Shown: piece by piece, positions 15,657 to 25,585 of the stretch
Layout of the letters: each line of letters opens with the position of its first letter
Position numbering within the stretch: position 1 is the first letter of the stretch
DNA from: CAZAYY01 sp964489525
GTDB taxonomy: Bacteria > Chloroflexota > Anaerolineae > Anaerolineales > JABWBV01
Assembly (NCBI GenBank): GCA_964489525.1
Contig: CAZAYY010000015.1
Location: forward strand, 38,554 to 102,553
Direction: 5' to 3'
Length of the DNA: 64,000 nt
Made by a program: the position numbers and the translations under genes
Notes under the pieces: generated by a model
Databases searched by the model: none
Told to the model about the DNA's origin: nothing
What the model saw: only the letters and a program-made list of their open reading frames with translations

Positions 15657-17714
15657 TTAAACCTCCTTGCCGCCTGAGCGGAGCGCAGAAACCCGGGTCC
15701 GCAACCAACGGGCTTCGTCTTCAACCCCGCGCGAATGGGCAAACTCCAGGGCTTGTTCATAATGTCGAATCGCCTTCCCTCGGTCACCGGCGTGTTCAAA
15801 ATGGTCAGCCACCATCACCTGAAAATCAGGCCCGGCTCGTTGCGAAAGCCAGTTCGCAACTGCAAAATGATAGGATTTCCGATATTTTTCAGGAAGGAGG
15901 GAATAAGCCACCTCGCGCACCAGGGAATGTTTAAAAATGTACTCGCGCTCCCCGGTGAAAATACTCCCGGCCCGGGGGAAGGCCATCTCAGCCCGAACCA
16001 AATGGCGCAGCCCATTTTGCAGCACCCGTTCCAGCACCCCTGCGGGAAGATTGAGCAGCCCGGTTCCAGAGGGTTGGCGTGCAGCAACCAAAATGGCTCC
16101 CTCCCAGAAAACCCGGCCAACCACCGAAGCCAGGATGGCCACATCCCGCGCCTCGCGCGGCAAAGCATCCAGGCGGGATTGGATGATGGTTTGCAGGTTG
16201 CCAGATGGCTCCAACTTATTGGGCCATTCCGGTTCCATCGTGGAGGAATCCGTTTCATGCTGATTTCGGTTGACCATGGTTTTCACCATTTCTTCCAGGT
16301 AATAGGGGTTGCCATCCGAACGCTCTGCCAGCTGGCTGACCAGGCTTTCGGGCGCAGAAGCCAACACCGGGTAGGCTTTGCGCACCAAGGGCAGGGTAAA
16401 CGCAATCGGCTTTAGCTGAATCAACCTGGCAAGGTTGGCCAGGCGAACGTTTTTCCTGAACAATTCAGGGCGGCCTGCGCCCAAAATAAAAAGCGGCAGC
16501 GGGCGAGGGGCAGGCTCCATCAAGTAAGCCAGCAGGTCAAGGCTTCCTTTGTCCACCCACTGCAAATCATCAATCAGCAAAATGGTCGGGCCGGTTTCTG
16601 CAATTCGAGAGAGCAGTTCCCGGGTCATTTCAAAGGCTCGCTGCACTCGCAAAACCGGGGCTTCTTCATAGCGCGCAATAAAGGGGCTGTTGGGCCAGGG
16701 AATCCCGATCAGATCCCCAATCATATGGGCAGCCTCAACTGCCGAAACCGAACCCAGGCGATTCCCCCACAGTTTCAACACCCCACGCAGAAATTTTTCG
16801 CGAGCCAGGTCTGGCGAAAGATCATCGGTCAGGCCGAAGCGGTCTTTCCACAAAATGCTCCAAATGAAAAATGGAGATTTCTCCGCCTGGGCCAGGCTGC
16901 GCACACTGAGCAAAGTGAGCTGTTTTTCAACCGATTCGAGGTGACTGGTGAATTCCATCAGCAAACGCGATTTGCCCAACCCGATATCCCCCGTGACCAC
17001 CGCCAGGCTGGGTTTAAACCCCGTGTGCGATTCCTGGTAAACCGCCATAAGCTGGTTCCAGGCCTCTTCCCGAGCAACCATAACGGTTTGCAACCCGCCT
17101 ACATCTTTATAACGAACCCGGCTGGGCTGGTCGAGTTTCTCTTGAACCAGGTAAACCGGAACTTTTTCAGTTTTTCCTCGCAGAAGAAAAGGCTCAAGCC
17201 GCTGCATCTTGAAAATACCTCGAGCAGCGCGATACGTGGCTTCACTAACCAAAACCGTGTCTGGTTCAGCGATCTCTTGCAAACGGCTGGCTACGTTGAC
17301 GGTATCCCCAATCACGGTATATTCATTGCGCAAGCCCATGTAAGCCGCCAGAAGCATCCCCGTATTTACCCCAATTTTGAGCCGGACGGCTTCAAATTGG
17401 GGGTGGTTGTGGGTGTAGGCATTCAGCGCAGCCCCCATGGCCAGGGCCGCGCTCAGGGCTCGCTCCACATCATCCTCTCCAGCCAGCGGTGCGCCCCAAA
17501 TGGCCATTACGCCATCACCGAGGTGTTTGTCAATGTACCCATTGTGGTCCAGAATTACCTGGTCGAGGATATTCCAAACATCTTTAATAAAATCTGTAAC
17601 CTGCTCTAAATCTAATTTTTCTGAAAGGGTGGTAAATCCTTTTAAATCGGCAAACAAAACGGTTGCCATGCGCCGTTCTTCAGGATAGGCATTCGGGGCT
17701 AAATTTGCAGTCAT
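15657..17714 (-). CDS. Class III adenylate/guanylate cyclase fused to AAA/STAND-type ATPase
   Basis: 685 residues from the ATG at 17714 (a GTG two codons earlier is possible). Cyclase domain, about 15-195: first metal Asp in FADLKGFT, second in KHLGDGVMAIWG, substrate Asp in VIGDTVN and the transition-state Asn/Arg in NVASRL. It therefore appears catalytically complete. The ATPase region has Walker A TGDIGLGKS (about 245) and Walker B ILLIDDLQWVD (about 380), followed by a helical region and a short TPR-like tail. Such fusions are usually signal-responsive regulators or nucleotide sensors. It lies between the Mo/FeS subunit gene and xdhC with gaps of 16 and 3 bases. The role in the operon is unknown: either expression control or an ATPase role in enzyme maturation, as CoxD has in CO dehydrogenase operons. 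Both are inferences. Confidence 0.85.
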   Translation of the reverse strand: MTANLAPNAYPEERRMATVLFADLKGFTTLSEKLDLEQVTDFIKDVWNILDQVILDHNGYIDKHLGDGVMAIWGAPLAGEDDVERALSAALAMGAALNAYTHNHPQFEAVRLKIGVNTGMLLAAYMGLRNEYTVIGDTVNVASRLQEIAEPDTVLVSEATYRAARGIFKMQRLEPFLLRGKTEKVPVYLVQEKLDQPSRVRYKDVGGLQTVMVAREEAWNQLMAVYQESHTGFKPSLAVVTGDIGLGKSRLLMEFTSHLESVEKQLTLLSVRSLAQAEKSPFFIWSILWKDRFGLTDDLSPDLAREKFLRGVLKLWGNRLGSVSAVEAAHMIGDLIGIPWPNSPFIARYEEAPVLRVQRAFEMTRELLSRIAETGPTILLIDDLQWVDKGSLDLLAYLMEPAPRPLPLFILGAGRPELFRKNVRLANLARLIQLKPIAFTLPLVRKAYPVLASAPESLVSQLAERSDGNPYYLEEMVKTMVNRNQHETDSSTMEPEWPNKLEPSGNLQTIIQSRLDALPREARDVAILASVVGRVFWEGAILVAARQPSGTGLLNLPAGVLERVLQNGLRHLVRAEMAFPRAGSIFTGEREYIFKHSLVREVAYSLLPEKYRKSYHFAVANWLSQRAGPDFQVMVADHFEHAGDRGKAIRHYEQALEFAHSRGVEDEARWLRTRVSALRSGGKEV

Positions 17715-17730
17715 ACACACTTACCGGGTA

Positions 17731-20730
17731 TTAAGCACTTGCACTTTTTAAACTTTTCCAGACCCGCTCAGGCGTGAGGGGAATTTGGGTGAGGGATGCG
17801 CCGCACGCATCCAACACGGCGTTGCCAACCGCCGGAGCAACCCCATCCATAGGGATTTCAGCCACAGCCTTAACCCCAAACGGGTGGGAGGGCTCAAAAG
17901 TTTCCACAAAAATCGCGTCAAGCCGGGGCATCTCGTGGGCGCTGTAAATATGATAATCGCGCAGGTCGCGTTCGCGCGCCCGACCCAATTCGTCATAGAC
18001 CATTTCTTCACAAATCGCGTACCCAAGCGCCTGGACCATGCCACCTTCAATCTGGCCTGTCGCGGTAACCGGGTTGACAATCACGCCCGAATCCACCGCC
18101 ATCACCAACCGCTCAACCACAACCATGCCCGTCTCAATGTCCACTACCACTTCAGCAAATTGGGCTGCAAATGGGGGCGGCGCAACTTTGGACATGTATG
18201 AACCCACGGCCATGATTTGTTCCTGGTTTTCGTGGTGCAGGCTGTTGTGCCCCACCTGAGCCAGGGTAACAAACCGACCATCCGGCGCAATGGCTTTGCG
18301 GTCATCCAGAATCATATCTTCGGGTTGGAGCGGCACCGCCTGGTTTTCGGCGTTGAGCATTGCCGCAGCCCGAGCAGAAATTTTTTCTGCCACCTGCCGG
18401 GCTGCACGCACCACAGCCGCACCCGAAATGTAGGTGGTGGAGGAGGCATAGGCGCCTTTGTCGAACGGTGTAAAGTCGGTGTCCGAAGAATAGACAATCA
18501 TATCCTCCACTGGAACACCCAGAACTTCCGCTGCCATTTGGGCTAATACCGTATCTGAACCAGTTCCCAGGTCCGTAGCACCGACCAGCAGGTTAAAAGA
18601 ACCATCGTCATTAAGTTTGATACTGGCGCCCCCCATATCCAGGTATGGAATCGCCGTCCCCTGCATCACCAGGGCAGCCCCAATACCCCGCCGCAAATGG
18701 GGCTTTCCAGGCACCAGGCGCCATTCAGGCTTGTTTACCTTTTCATCCCACCCAATCAGCGCGCGCCCCTGGCGAACGCATTCCTCCAGGCCGCAGGTCT
18801 CGATAATTTCGGGCCGGGGGGCCCGGCCTTCGCTCCAGGCGGTGCTGAAGGGCTGCATTTCTCCGGAGCGCAGGGCGTTTTTCAGGCGGAATGCCAGCGG
18901 GTCCAGGCCTAAATGCCGGGCAATGTTCTCCATGTGGCGCTCCACCGGCCAAAAGCCCTGGGGAACGCCATAACCCCGGTATGCCCCGGCTGGTGGGGTA
19001 TTGGTGTAGACAATAGCGGCGGTAAACCGGATATTCGGCGCGGCGCGGTATGGACCATCGCCCACATACAAAGCCATCGCTTTATGCCCGGTGTTCCCGG
19101 TAACCGTCAGCGCGTGGCAGCCATACGCCCCTGTATCGGAAAGGCAGTGCATCTGGTTGGCGGTGATCGTGCCATCCTGCTTCACCCCGGTTTTCATTTT
19201 GATTCGCATCGGGTGCCGGGAACGAGCGGCAATAAATTCTTCTTCACGGGTATATTCAAAGCGTACCGGACGGCCTGTTGCAATCGTCAGGTGCGCAGCA
19301 ACATCTTCAATCATTACTTCCTGTTTGCCGCCAAAACCCCCACCAATGCGAGGCTTAATCACCCGAATGCGTTTAACCGGCAGCCCAAGAACAGGGGCTA
19401 GAATCCGGCGCGCATGAAATGGGACTTGTGTGCTGGTGCGAATCACCAGGCGGTCGTCCTCATCCCAATAGGTAATCACAATATGAGGCTCAATATGCGC
19501 CTGCTGCACTTTGGGCACTTCATATTCCTGCTCATAAATATGGTCGGCTTCCGCAAACCCTTTTTCTACATCACCAATGTCAATATGAATTTGGGCAGCC
19601 AGATTTCGCGATGGGTCGGAATCGGCAAAATTCACATACTCTGGCTCGTCGTGAATGCGAGGGGCAGAAGGAGACATAGAAAAGCCCGAATCGAGCACAG
19701 CGGGCAGAATTTCGTACTCCACGTCCACCAGGCTCAAGGCATGGCGGGCAATCTCTTCGGTTTCTGCGGCCACCATGGCGACCCGATCCCCGACAAACCG
19801 CACCTTATAATCTAAAGAAAAAGTATCCAATGGGCCAGGAATAGGGTCAGACTGGCCGGCCGTAGAGTAAACCACCCGGGGAAGATCGTGATGGGTCAGT
19901 ACAGCAGCCACCCCTGGGAGTGCCCTGGCCTGCGTGGCATCAATTCTGACGATCCGGGCGTGGGCATGTGGACTGTAGAGCACCTTGGCCACCAACATTC
20001 CCCGCATTTCGAGGTCATCGGTAAAGGCGGGTTTGCCCAACGCCAACTTGACCGCGTCTACCTTGATATCGGGCTGGCCCACTCGCTTCAAATCCTGGGT
20101 CTGGGGAGTGGTAATCACCCTGGGGGTTACCTGGGTTTGGACATCCATCCCATGCTCAGCACCCGAACCAGGCCGCGGCTCGCCAGGCAAAGGCCAATCT
20201 ACCGCGACACCAGGCGTTTCAAGGGTAGAAACCCGCAGCGGGTGTTCCCCCCGTAAAATCGCCGCCGCATGCAGCACGGCCTGGACCGGCTTCAAATACC
20301 CGGTGCAGCGGCAAAGCACACCAGACAAACTCTCACGAACCTGTTCTTCGGATGGAGATGGCTCAGCAGCAATAAGGCTATGCGCAGCCAGGATCATCGC
20401 TGGCGTACAATAGCCGCACTGAATCGCACCCATTTCCACAAACGCCTGTTGGATGGCGTTCATTCCAATCGTTGCCCGCCAGCCTTTCTCCGGGTGTTCT
20501 CCCAGGTCTTCAATGGTTTTTATCCCATGGCCTTCCGCCTGGGCGGCGAGCATGACACAGCTGTTGACAGGTTTCCCATCCAATAAAACCGTGCACGCTC
20601 CACATTCCCCGGTTTCACAGCCATGCTTGACCCCAAAATAACCGCTGCGGCGCAGGGCCTTCAGCAGGGTTTCCCCGGGTTGGGCGTCAATTTCTAAGGT
20701 CTGTTGGTTAACTTGCAGCACAAGGCGCAT
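17731..20730 (-). CDS. Xanthine-dehydrogenase-type oxidoreductase: [2Fe-2S] subunit fused to molybdopterin subunit
   Basis: 999 residues. Residues about 1-160 are the small FeS subunit: CETGECGACTVLLDG (plant-type cluster), then QCGYCTPAMILAA and CRCTGY (second cluster). After a proline-rich linker (about 160-225), the Moco subunit runs to the end, with RIGGGFGGKQE, PPAGAYRGYGVPQ and, near the C-terminus, GVKAVAEIP carrying the active-site Glu. Xanthine dehydrogenases have AFRGFG here and CO dehydrogenases a CSFR loop. This enzyme is therefore of the xanthine/nicotinate/aldehyde type, not CODH. It hydroxylates an N-heterocycle or aldehyde. ATG at 20730 has AAAGGAG six bases upstream. The usual order is separate S and L genes; here they are fused and the FAD gene is separated by a peptidase gene. 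Confidence 0.93.
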   Translation of the reverse strand: MRLVLQVNQQTLEIDAQPGETLLKALRRSGYFGVKHGCETGECGACTVLLDGKPVNSCVMLAAQAEGHGIKTIEDLGEHPEKGWRATIGMNAIQQAFVEMGAIQCGYCTPAMILAAHSLIAAEPSPSEEQVRESLSGVLCRCTGYLKPVQAVLHAAAILRGEHPLRVSTLETPGVAVDWPLPGEPRPGSGAEHGMDVQTQVTPRVITTPQTQDLKRVGQPDIKVDAVKLALGKPAFTDDLEMRGMLVAKVLYSPHAHARIVRIDATQARALPGVAAVLTHHDLPRVVYSTAGQSDPIPGPLDTFSLDYKVRFVGDRVAMVAAETEEIARHALSLVDVEYEILPAVLDSGFSMSPSAPRIHDEPEYVNFADSDPSRNLAAQIHIDIGDVEKGFAEADHIYEQEYEVPKVQQAHIEPHIVITYWDEDDRLVIRTSTQVPFHARRILAPVLGLPVKRIRVIKPRIGGGFGGKQEVMIEDVAAHLTIATGRPVRFEYTREEEFIAARSRHPMRIKMKTGVKQDGTITANQMHCLSDTGAYGCHALTVTGNTGHKAMALYVGDGPYRAAPNIRFTAAIVYTNTPPAGAYRGYGVPQGFWPVERHMENIARHLGLDPLAFRLKNALRSGEMQPFSTAWSEGRAPRPEIIETCGLEECVRQGRALIGWDEKVNKPEWRLVPGKPHLRRGIGAALVMQGTAIPYLDMGGASIKLNDDGSFNLLVGATDLGTGSDTVLAQMAAEVLGVPVEDMIVYSSDTDFTPFDKGAYASSTTYISGAAVVRAARQVAEKISARAAAMLNAENQAVPLQPEDMILDDRKAIAPDGRFVTLAQVGHNSLHHENQEQIMAVGSYMSKVAPPPFAAQFAEVVVDIETGMVVVERLVMAVDSGVIVNPVTATGQIEGGMVQALGYAICEEMVYDELGRARERDLRDYHIYSAHEMPRLDAIFVETFEPSHPFGVKAVAEIPMDGVAPAVGNAVLDACGASLTQIPLTPERVWKSLKSASA

Positions 20731-20741
20731 CACTCACTCCT

Positions 20742-23645
20742 TTATAAAACTTTGGTTACCTGCAGCCAATCCCCACCCCGGGCCTGGTTGGCAGCGGTAA
20801 TTGCATCTGCCGAGCCCAAAACAACCACATGCCCCCGGCTGCGCACCATATCCAGCGCATCTCCAAAATCACGGAAATTAGCCTGCCCGGTGGAAAGAAC
20901 CTGGTCGCGCACCAGCTGGCGGTTTTCGCTGGTGATCCCGCTGAGGTGCCAGGTCAGGGCAGTAAAGCCTTTGGCGTCTGGAAGCATGTATGCATCCAGA
21001 TCGCTGATGGTTCCAATGATTGAACGTTCAATTTCAGCAGCACTGATGGAAAGGTTTTGCAAAAACCCGGTTGAGGCATCGTAGTTTTCCAACGTACCCA
21101 GGAGGTTAGGGTCACGATAAGATTGAAACGCCAGCGAACCGGAAATCCGGTCGAACGAAACCGAACCACCATAAGCCCCACCCTTAACCCGCACCTGCTC
21201 CCACAACCAGGTGGTGCGCAGGTAGCGTAAAGCCACCAGGGCGGATCCGTGAAATGTGTAGCCATGGTCGTAAAGGTTCAGCCCCTTGGCAACATAGTTC
21301 ACCTGGGCCGGAATTGTAAGACCTTCATGCTCCGGAAACGAAGCAGGCAGCCAGGTCTGATGCGAAAGAGGTTGGGCAGGCAACGCTGCAATGAAATTTT
21401 CCAAATGGGGGCGTAAAGAGGTGTATCCTGCGGCATCTACGGTGAGGTTCACCAATAATCCGGCGCGATTGACCAGGATGGAACGAATATGCTCTAACTT
21501 CTCGAGCACGACTGCCCAATTTTCGGCCACTCGGGCAACCAGCCCACGGGTAAAAAACAGGCTGTTCACACCGCCAACCTCTTCAGAGAACCAATCCACC
21601 GGGTGGAAATGGGCTTTCAACCTGCCCGCTGCCACAGCATTTCCGGAGGGAACCAAACCGGCTTCTTTCCCGGCTTTGGCCTTCAGCACCATCTGGCGGA
21701 ACCGTTCGGAGTTATCGAGTCGAACCGTGAGCAAAATCTCCTGCAGCAGCGCCATCATCTCCGGAACCTGCGCCAGGGTGCTTTTCGCACGCACAACCAG
21801 GTGTGCGTTTGAACCCTGACCATCCAGAATGGGCGTGTTGTAAATCATGGGAGCGATGCCGCCGGTTTTGCTGCCAATTTGCTGGGTGAGCCGAATAAAA
21901 TCTTGTTTTTCTGTACCGTGTTCTAACAACGCCCGGCTGAACAAAGGCAGGTAAGGCAGAAGATCTTGTGGCAGTGCCTGCAAGTCAAAACACAGGTCCA
22001 GGTAAACCAGCCCGTTGGTAAACAGGTCATGGAAAAAGACCGGGGCGCCTTGAAGCGTGTCGAAGTCGCCAGGGATGGACCGGGCAAGCGGCTCAATATC
22101 CGAAAGTTTCAGAAAGGGCAGGGTGGCGAGGGCTTCGGGGGTGTCGGGGGTTTCCTGGATTTTTTTCAAAGCCAGGGTGTTTTCGTGGACTGCCTGGAAA
22201 TCTTCCGGGGTCATGCCGGCCGCCGCCTGGTTGATCCGGGCTTGCTCTGCATCCTGGATCTGCTTTTTTGCCTCCGCATCCGGGTAGAGCAGCACAGCAG
22301 CCCGGTGGGGGTTCTCTAAAAAGAATGTTTTAATCAGGTTTTCAAAATATTGTTCACCAGCCTGGGCACGAATGGATGTGAGCATCTCTTCAAAATAAAG
22401 CGGCTCAATGGGGTCGGCGCCATAATTCCAGGCGGAAAGTGCTCGAAACATCAGAGAAAGACCGCGCGGGAAACTGCCTGTGTTGTTCTCCCGCAGGCGA
22501 AATTCAACCGTATTCAAAGCCGCTTCTATCGTTGCAGGGTCAAACCCCTCCTGAGCAAGAGAATTTAACGTAGATAGAATCAGCTCTTCCACCTTGGGTG
22601 CGTTTTCCACTGCCAGGCCGCGCAGCCCAACCGAATAGGCCTGCTGGCGAAAATACCCCATCAAACCCGCGCCAATCAGGTCTTCCCCCAGGCCGGAATC
22701 GAGCAGCGCTTTGCGCAGGGGAGAGGCGGGTGTACCCGTGAGGATGTAATCCAAAATGGATAAGCCCAGGCGCAGCGCCGGGTCGCGATTTTCGGTCAGC
22801 ATCCAGTTAAGGGTTACCAGGCTTTTTTTGCTGGTATCACCTTCCCCCGCATCATAACCAAATTGAAGACGGCGGGGGGCATCGAAGCGCGGCTGAAGGG
22901 GCACCTGGATATCCACCTCAAGGGGTTCAAATTCGTCCAGGTAGCTGGCGGCTTGTTTAAGCCGTTCAGTGGGGTCGTCGTCACCATAGAAATACACCCG
23001 TGCATTCGCCGGGTGATAATGCCGGGTGTGGAATGCTTTGAAATCGGCATAGGTCAGGTCTGGGATTGCGCGCGGGTCGCCACCCGAATCAAAGGCATAC
23101 ACCGTATCCGGAAAAAGGGACTGGCTGGCATGCTTGTACATCATTGCGTCTGCAGAGGAATATGCACCCTTCATTTCGTTGTACACCACTCCCTTGAGGG
23201 TCAGGGGAGATTCAGGGGTTTCCAATTCGAAATGCCAGCCTTCCTGGTCTAAAATGTGGGGAGGAATCAGCGGGTGAAAAACCGCATCCAGGTAGACATC
23301 CACCAGGTTGTAAAAGTCTTGCAGATTGGTGCTGGCAACCGGGTAGGTGGTCATGTCGGCAAAAGTCATGGCGTTCAAGAAGGTCTTGAGTGAGCCTTTG
23401 ACCAGTTCAATGAATGGCTCTTTGACCGGGTATTTGCGTGAGCCACACAAGACCGAATGCTCCATGATGTGGGCAATGCCGGTAGAGGCTGCATATGGTG
23501 TACGAAAGGTGATGCCAAAACTTTTGTTTTCGTCATCATTTTCCAGGGAGAGCAGTTCTGCTCCAGTTTTGTTATGACGAAACAACCTTGCGCGGGTATT
23601 GATTTCTGGAATAAAAGCTTCTTTGAGGAGTGAAAAACCAAACAT
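20742..23645 (-). CDS. M16C-family zinc metallopeptidase (PreP/Cym1-like)
   Basis: 967 residues, the full clamshell length of presequence-protease-type peptidases. The inverted zinc motif HIMEH (HxxEH, about residue 60) lies in GIAHIMEHSVLCGSRKYP, and the distal Glu ligand in YNEMKGAYSS about 75 residues on. The M16C-associated second half and a C-terminal inactive lobe (RGGDW... tail) are present, with KGGAYGG typical of the substrate-binding Arg/Tyr region. It degrades short peptides in the cytoplasm, as no signal sequence is visible. ATG at 23645 has AAAGG upstream. It sits inside the Mo-hydroxylase operon between the FAD subunit (14-base gap) and the fused FeS/Mo subunit (11-base gap), which is unusual. 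Confidence 0.93.
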   Translation of the reverse strand: MFGFSLLKEAFIPEINTRARLFRHNKTGAELLSLENDDENKSFGITFRTPYAASTGIAHIMEHSVLCGSRKYPVKEPFIELVKGSLKTFLNAMTFADMTTYPVASTNLQDFYNLVDVYLDAVFHPLIPPHILDQEGWHFELETPESPLTLKGVVYNEMKGAYSSADAMMYKHASQSLFPDTVYAFDSGGDPRAIPDLTYADFKAFHTRHYHPANARVYFYGDDDPTERLKQAASYLDEFEPLEVDIQVPLQPRFDAPRRLQFGYDAGEGDTSKKSLVTLNWMLTENRDPALRLGLSILDYILTGTPASPLRKALLDSGLGEDLIGAGLMGYFRQQAYSVGLRGLAVENAPKVEELILSTLNSLAQEGFDPATIEAALNTVEFRLRENNTGSFPRGLSLMFRALSAWNYGADPIEPLYFEEMLTSIRAQAGEQYFENLIKTFFLENPHRAAVLLYPDAEAKKQIQDAEQARINQAAAGMTPEDFQAVHENTLALKKIQETPDTPEALATLPFLKLSDIEPLARSIPGDFDTLQGAPVFFHDLFTNGLVYLDLCFDLQALPQDLLPYLPLFSRALLEHGTEKQDFIRLTQQIGSKTGGIAPMIYNTPILDGQGSNAHLVVRAKSTLAQVPEMMALLQEILLTVRLDNSERFRQMVLKAKAGKEAGLVPSGNAVAAGRLKAHFHPVDWFSEEVGGVNSLFFTRGLVARVAENWAVVLEKLEHIRSILVNRAGLLVNLTVDAAGYTSLRPHLENFIAALPAQPLSHQTWLPASFPEHEGLTIPAQVNYVAKGLNLYDHGYTFHGSALVALRYLRTTWLWEQVRVKGGAYGGSVSFDRISGSLAFQSYRDPNLLGTLENYDASTGFLQNLSISAAEIERSIIGTISDLDAYMLPDAKGFTALTWHLSGITSENRQLVRDQVLSTGQANFRDFGDALDMVRSRGHVVVLGSADAITAANQARGGDWLQVTKVL

Positions 23646-23659
23646 GATCAACAACCTTT

Positions 23660-24421
23660 CTACATTTTTTCAAGCGTTTCTAATGCCCGTCGGGCCAAAA
23701 CTGGCCCAACGGCCAACCGGTATTCCGCACTTGCCCAGGCATCGGTGGCGTTGGCACACACACTTTCGACCGCAAAAGGAACCCCCCCAGGTTCAGGAGC
23801 ATCCAGGGCAAGCCGCGGAGCGTGGCCAAAGCCACCCACAACCACCCGCAGCCGCCCGGAAGGCCAACGGGCAATCGCCACTGCAAGGATCGGCCGGTCT
23901 GCAGGCGTACGGGCAACAGATTCATAAGCCAGGGAAGCCCTGCGCTGAATGGATAGGGCCGTTATCAGGCGGCCTGGCAGTATACTGGTACGGGCGTTAA
24001 ACAGGTCGCCCAACGGCACAACTGTATCGCCCGGCAGCAGGGTAAGCTGGGCATCGAGGGCCAACATGGCAGCCGCAAAAGGCGAGCGGCCATCCGCACT
24101 CACCAGGGTCCCGGCAACACTGGCCTGCTGGCGCAGGTTGTGGTTTGCCTCCAGACGAATAACCCGGGAAAGTTCTGGTTGAATGCCTGGGGCAGTCAGA
24201 AGAGTTTCTAAATGGGCGGCAGCGCCAATTTCAAACGCGCTGCCTTGCTGGCGTATGGCACCCAAACCCAGGTTTTGCAGGTCTACCACGGCAAAAGGGT
24301 CTGCGGCCGTTTGAGCTGCCAACACAGTCCCCCCAGCCAGGGGCAGGGTTTGCGGGGCTGGCCGGGCCAGCAGCTCAAGGGCTATTTCTAAAGAATCGGG
24401 CCGGTGATATTCAACGTACAC
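23660..24421 (-). CDS. Molybdenum hydroxylase FAD-binding (medium) subunit
   Basis: 253 residues, a typical CoxM/XdhB length (about 250-290). The FAD-binding PLAGGTVLAAQ, the second AGTLVSADGRSPFAAAMLALDA motif and the C-terminal CO-dehydrogenase flavoprotein domain are present. It accepts electrons from the FeS clusters of the partner encoded at 17731-20730. The start is GTG at 24421, with AGGAGG 6 bases upstream. It follows the LLM-class oxidoreductase gene by 27 bases. Normally it would be adjacent to the other subunits; an M16C gene intervenes. Confidence 0.9.
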   Translation of the reverse strand: MYVEYHRPDSLEIALELLARPAPQTLPLAGGTVLAAQTAADPFAVVDLQNLGLGAIRQQGSAFEIGAAAHLETLLTAPGIQPELSRVIRLEANHNLRQQASVAGTLVSADGRSPFAAAMLALDAQLTLLPGDTVVPLGDLFNARTSILPGRLITALSIQRRASLAYESVARTPADRPILAVAIARWPSGRLRVVVGGFGHAPRLALDAPEPGGVPFAVESVCANATDAWASAEYRLAVGPVLARRALETLEKM

Positions 24422-24448
24422 GCGAAACCTCCTGAAACAAGATTAGCG

Positions 24449-25450
24449 CTAAATGCCGCTGGAAAAGGTATCTACCAAAAGGTGAACATCGCCGCCCACC
24501 GGGTACAAGATGGGACAGGTGCAGCCGCGATCCACATATTCCTTTACTTTGGCTCGGGCTTCAGCGGGCGTGCCGGAGGCCGTAATCCGCTCGATGAGGG
24601 CTTCGGGAACCAGGTGCTTGGCTTTTTCAATTTGTTCATGCGTGGCAGGCCAACCCAGAATGGATTGAATTTGCTCAACAACATCGGTGGATACCCCTGA
24701 AGCCTTGGCAATGTGGGGCTGTTGGGCAAGGTACTGGCATAACAGGCCGCGGGTGGTGTCAAACGCTTTATCGTGATCGTGGTCCACCGAACAGACAATT
24801 AGCTGCGGCCGGTCCAGGTCGTAAACTGAACGACCAGCCCGGCGCGCACCCGCATCCAGCTGCTGCATGGCATCATCATTGTATTCGGGCGGAACACAGT
24901 AATTCAGCACAACGCCATCGGCAATTTCTCCGGTCATTTCCATCATTTTCGGACCGGTTGCGCCAATCATAATGGGCACATGACGGGGTTCGCGCCGGCC
25001 ATGCACGACATCCAGTTCAATACCCTGGACCTGGATAAATTCTCCCTCAAAAGTCACTCGCTCCATATTGAGCAGTTTTCGCAGCACCAACACCGTTTCG
25101 CGCATGGCGGTCAGCGGATTTTTGCGGTGGATTCCCACGTTGCGCGCCAGAGGGTCCCACCAGGCACCCAGGCCGCAAATCATCCGGTTGGGGGCGAGGT
25201 CATCCAGGGTGAGGAAGGTGGCAGCCAGCAGCCCAATGTTGCGGGTCCAGTTGTTAATCACCCCCGACCCAACTTTCAGCCGCTCCGTGACAGCAGCATA
25301 GGCAGCCATAGGCACAATGGCATCGCGCACAAGTCGCGATTCTGCCTGCCAGACTGCTTCGAAACCCTTTTGTTCCGCGTAGCGGACATATTCCAGGCCG
25401 TCTCGCAGGTCGTGGGCGTCTTGTAAATAGAGCGCAATACGGTTGGTCAT
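24449..25450 (-). CDS. LLM-class F420-dependent oxidoreductase
   Basis: 333 residues with a luciferase-like TIM barrel: ALYLQDAHDLRDGLEYVRYAEQKGF, GSGVINNWTRNIGLLAATFLTLDDLAPNR, GLGAWWDPLARNVGI and VPIMIGATGPKMMEMTGEIADGVVL. These match the methylene-H4MPT-reductase-like branch of LLM enzymes, which use F420. Substrate is unknown. GGAGG lies 9 bases before the ATG. It is the first gene of the Mo-hydroxylase operon, downstream of a 130-base structured leader. F420 use fits the F420 biosynthesis operon immediately upstream. Confidence 0.88.
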   Translation of the reverse strand: MTNRIALYLQDAHDLRDGLEYVRYAEQKGFEAVWQAESRLVRDAIVPMAAYAAVTERLKVGSGVINNWTRNIGLLAATFLTLDDLAPNRMICGLGAWWDPLARNVGIHRKNPLTAMRETVLVLRKLLNMERVTFEGEFIQVQGIELDVVHGRREPRHVPIMIGATGPKMMEMTGEIADGVVLNYCVPPEYNDDAMQQLDAGARRAGRSVYDLDRPQLIVCSVDHDHDKAFDTTRGLLCQYLAQQPHIAKASGVSTDVVEQIQSILGWPATHEQIEKAKHLVPEALIERITASGTPAEARAKVKEYVDRGCTCPILYPVGGDVHLLVDTFSSGI

Positions 25451-25580
25451 CGCTTATTCCTCCATGAAGTGAAAGGGCCGCCAGGATTGGCGGTGTGAGG
25501 GTCACCCGGAGTGACCGCTGGATCGTAATCAGGGTAACGGATTTACCCTCCCAGTGGTAGGGTTGGGATATGTTCCGCTG
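25451..25580 (-). promoter_or_regulatory. Structured 5' leader with three hairpins
   Basis: Between the predicted start site and the LLM gene lie three perfect hairpins in order: AGGGTAA/TTACCCT (25531-25549, loop ATCCG), GGTCAC/GTGACC (25500-25516, loop TCCGG) and CCGCCA/TGGCGG (25478-25493, loop ATCC). All three loops contain UCC, complementary to GGA of the ribosome site. I recognise no known riboswitch class. Confidence 0.55.
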
Positions 25581-25585
25581 TGTTA

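Noticed and set aside
16725..17609. 294-codon plus-strand frame
   Set aside because: Antisense to the cyclase/ATPase gene, with no recognisable motif or ribosome site.
17731..20730. Carbon monoxide dehydrogenase large subunit
   Set aside because: The CO dehydrogenase active-site loop (CSFR) is absent and AYRGYG is of the xanthine/aldehyde type.
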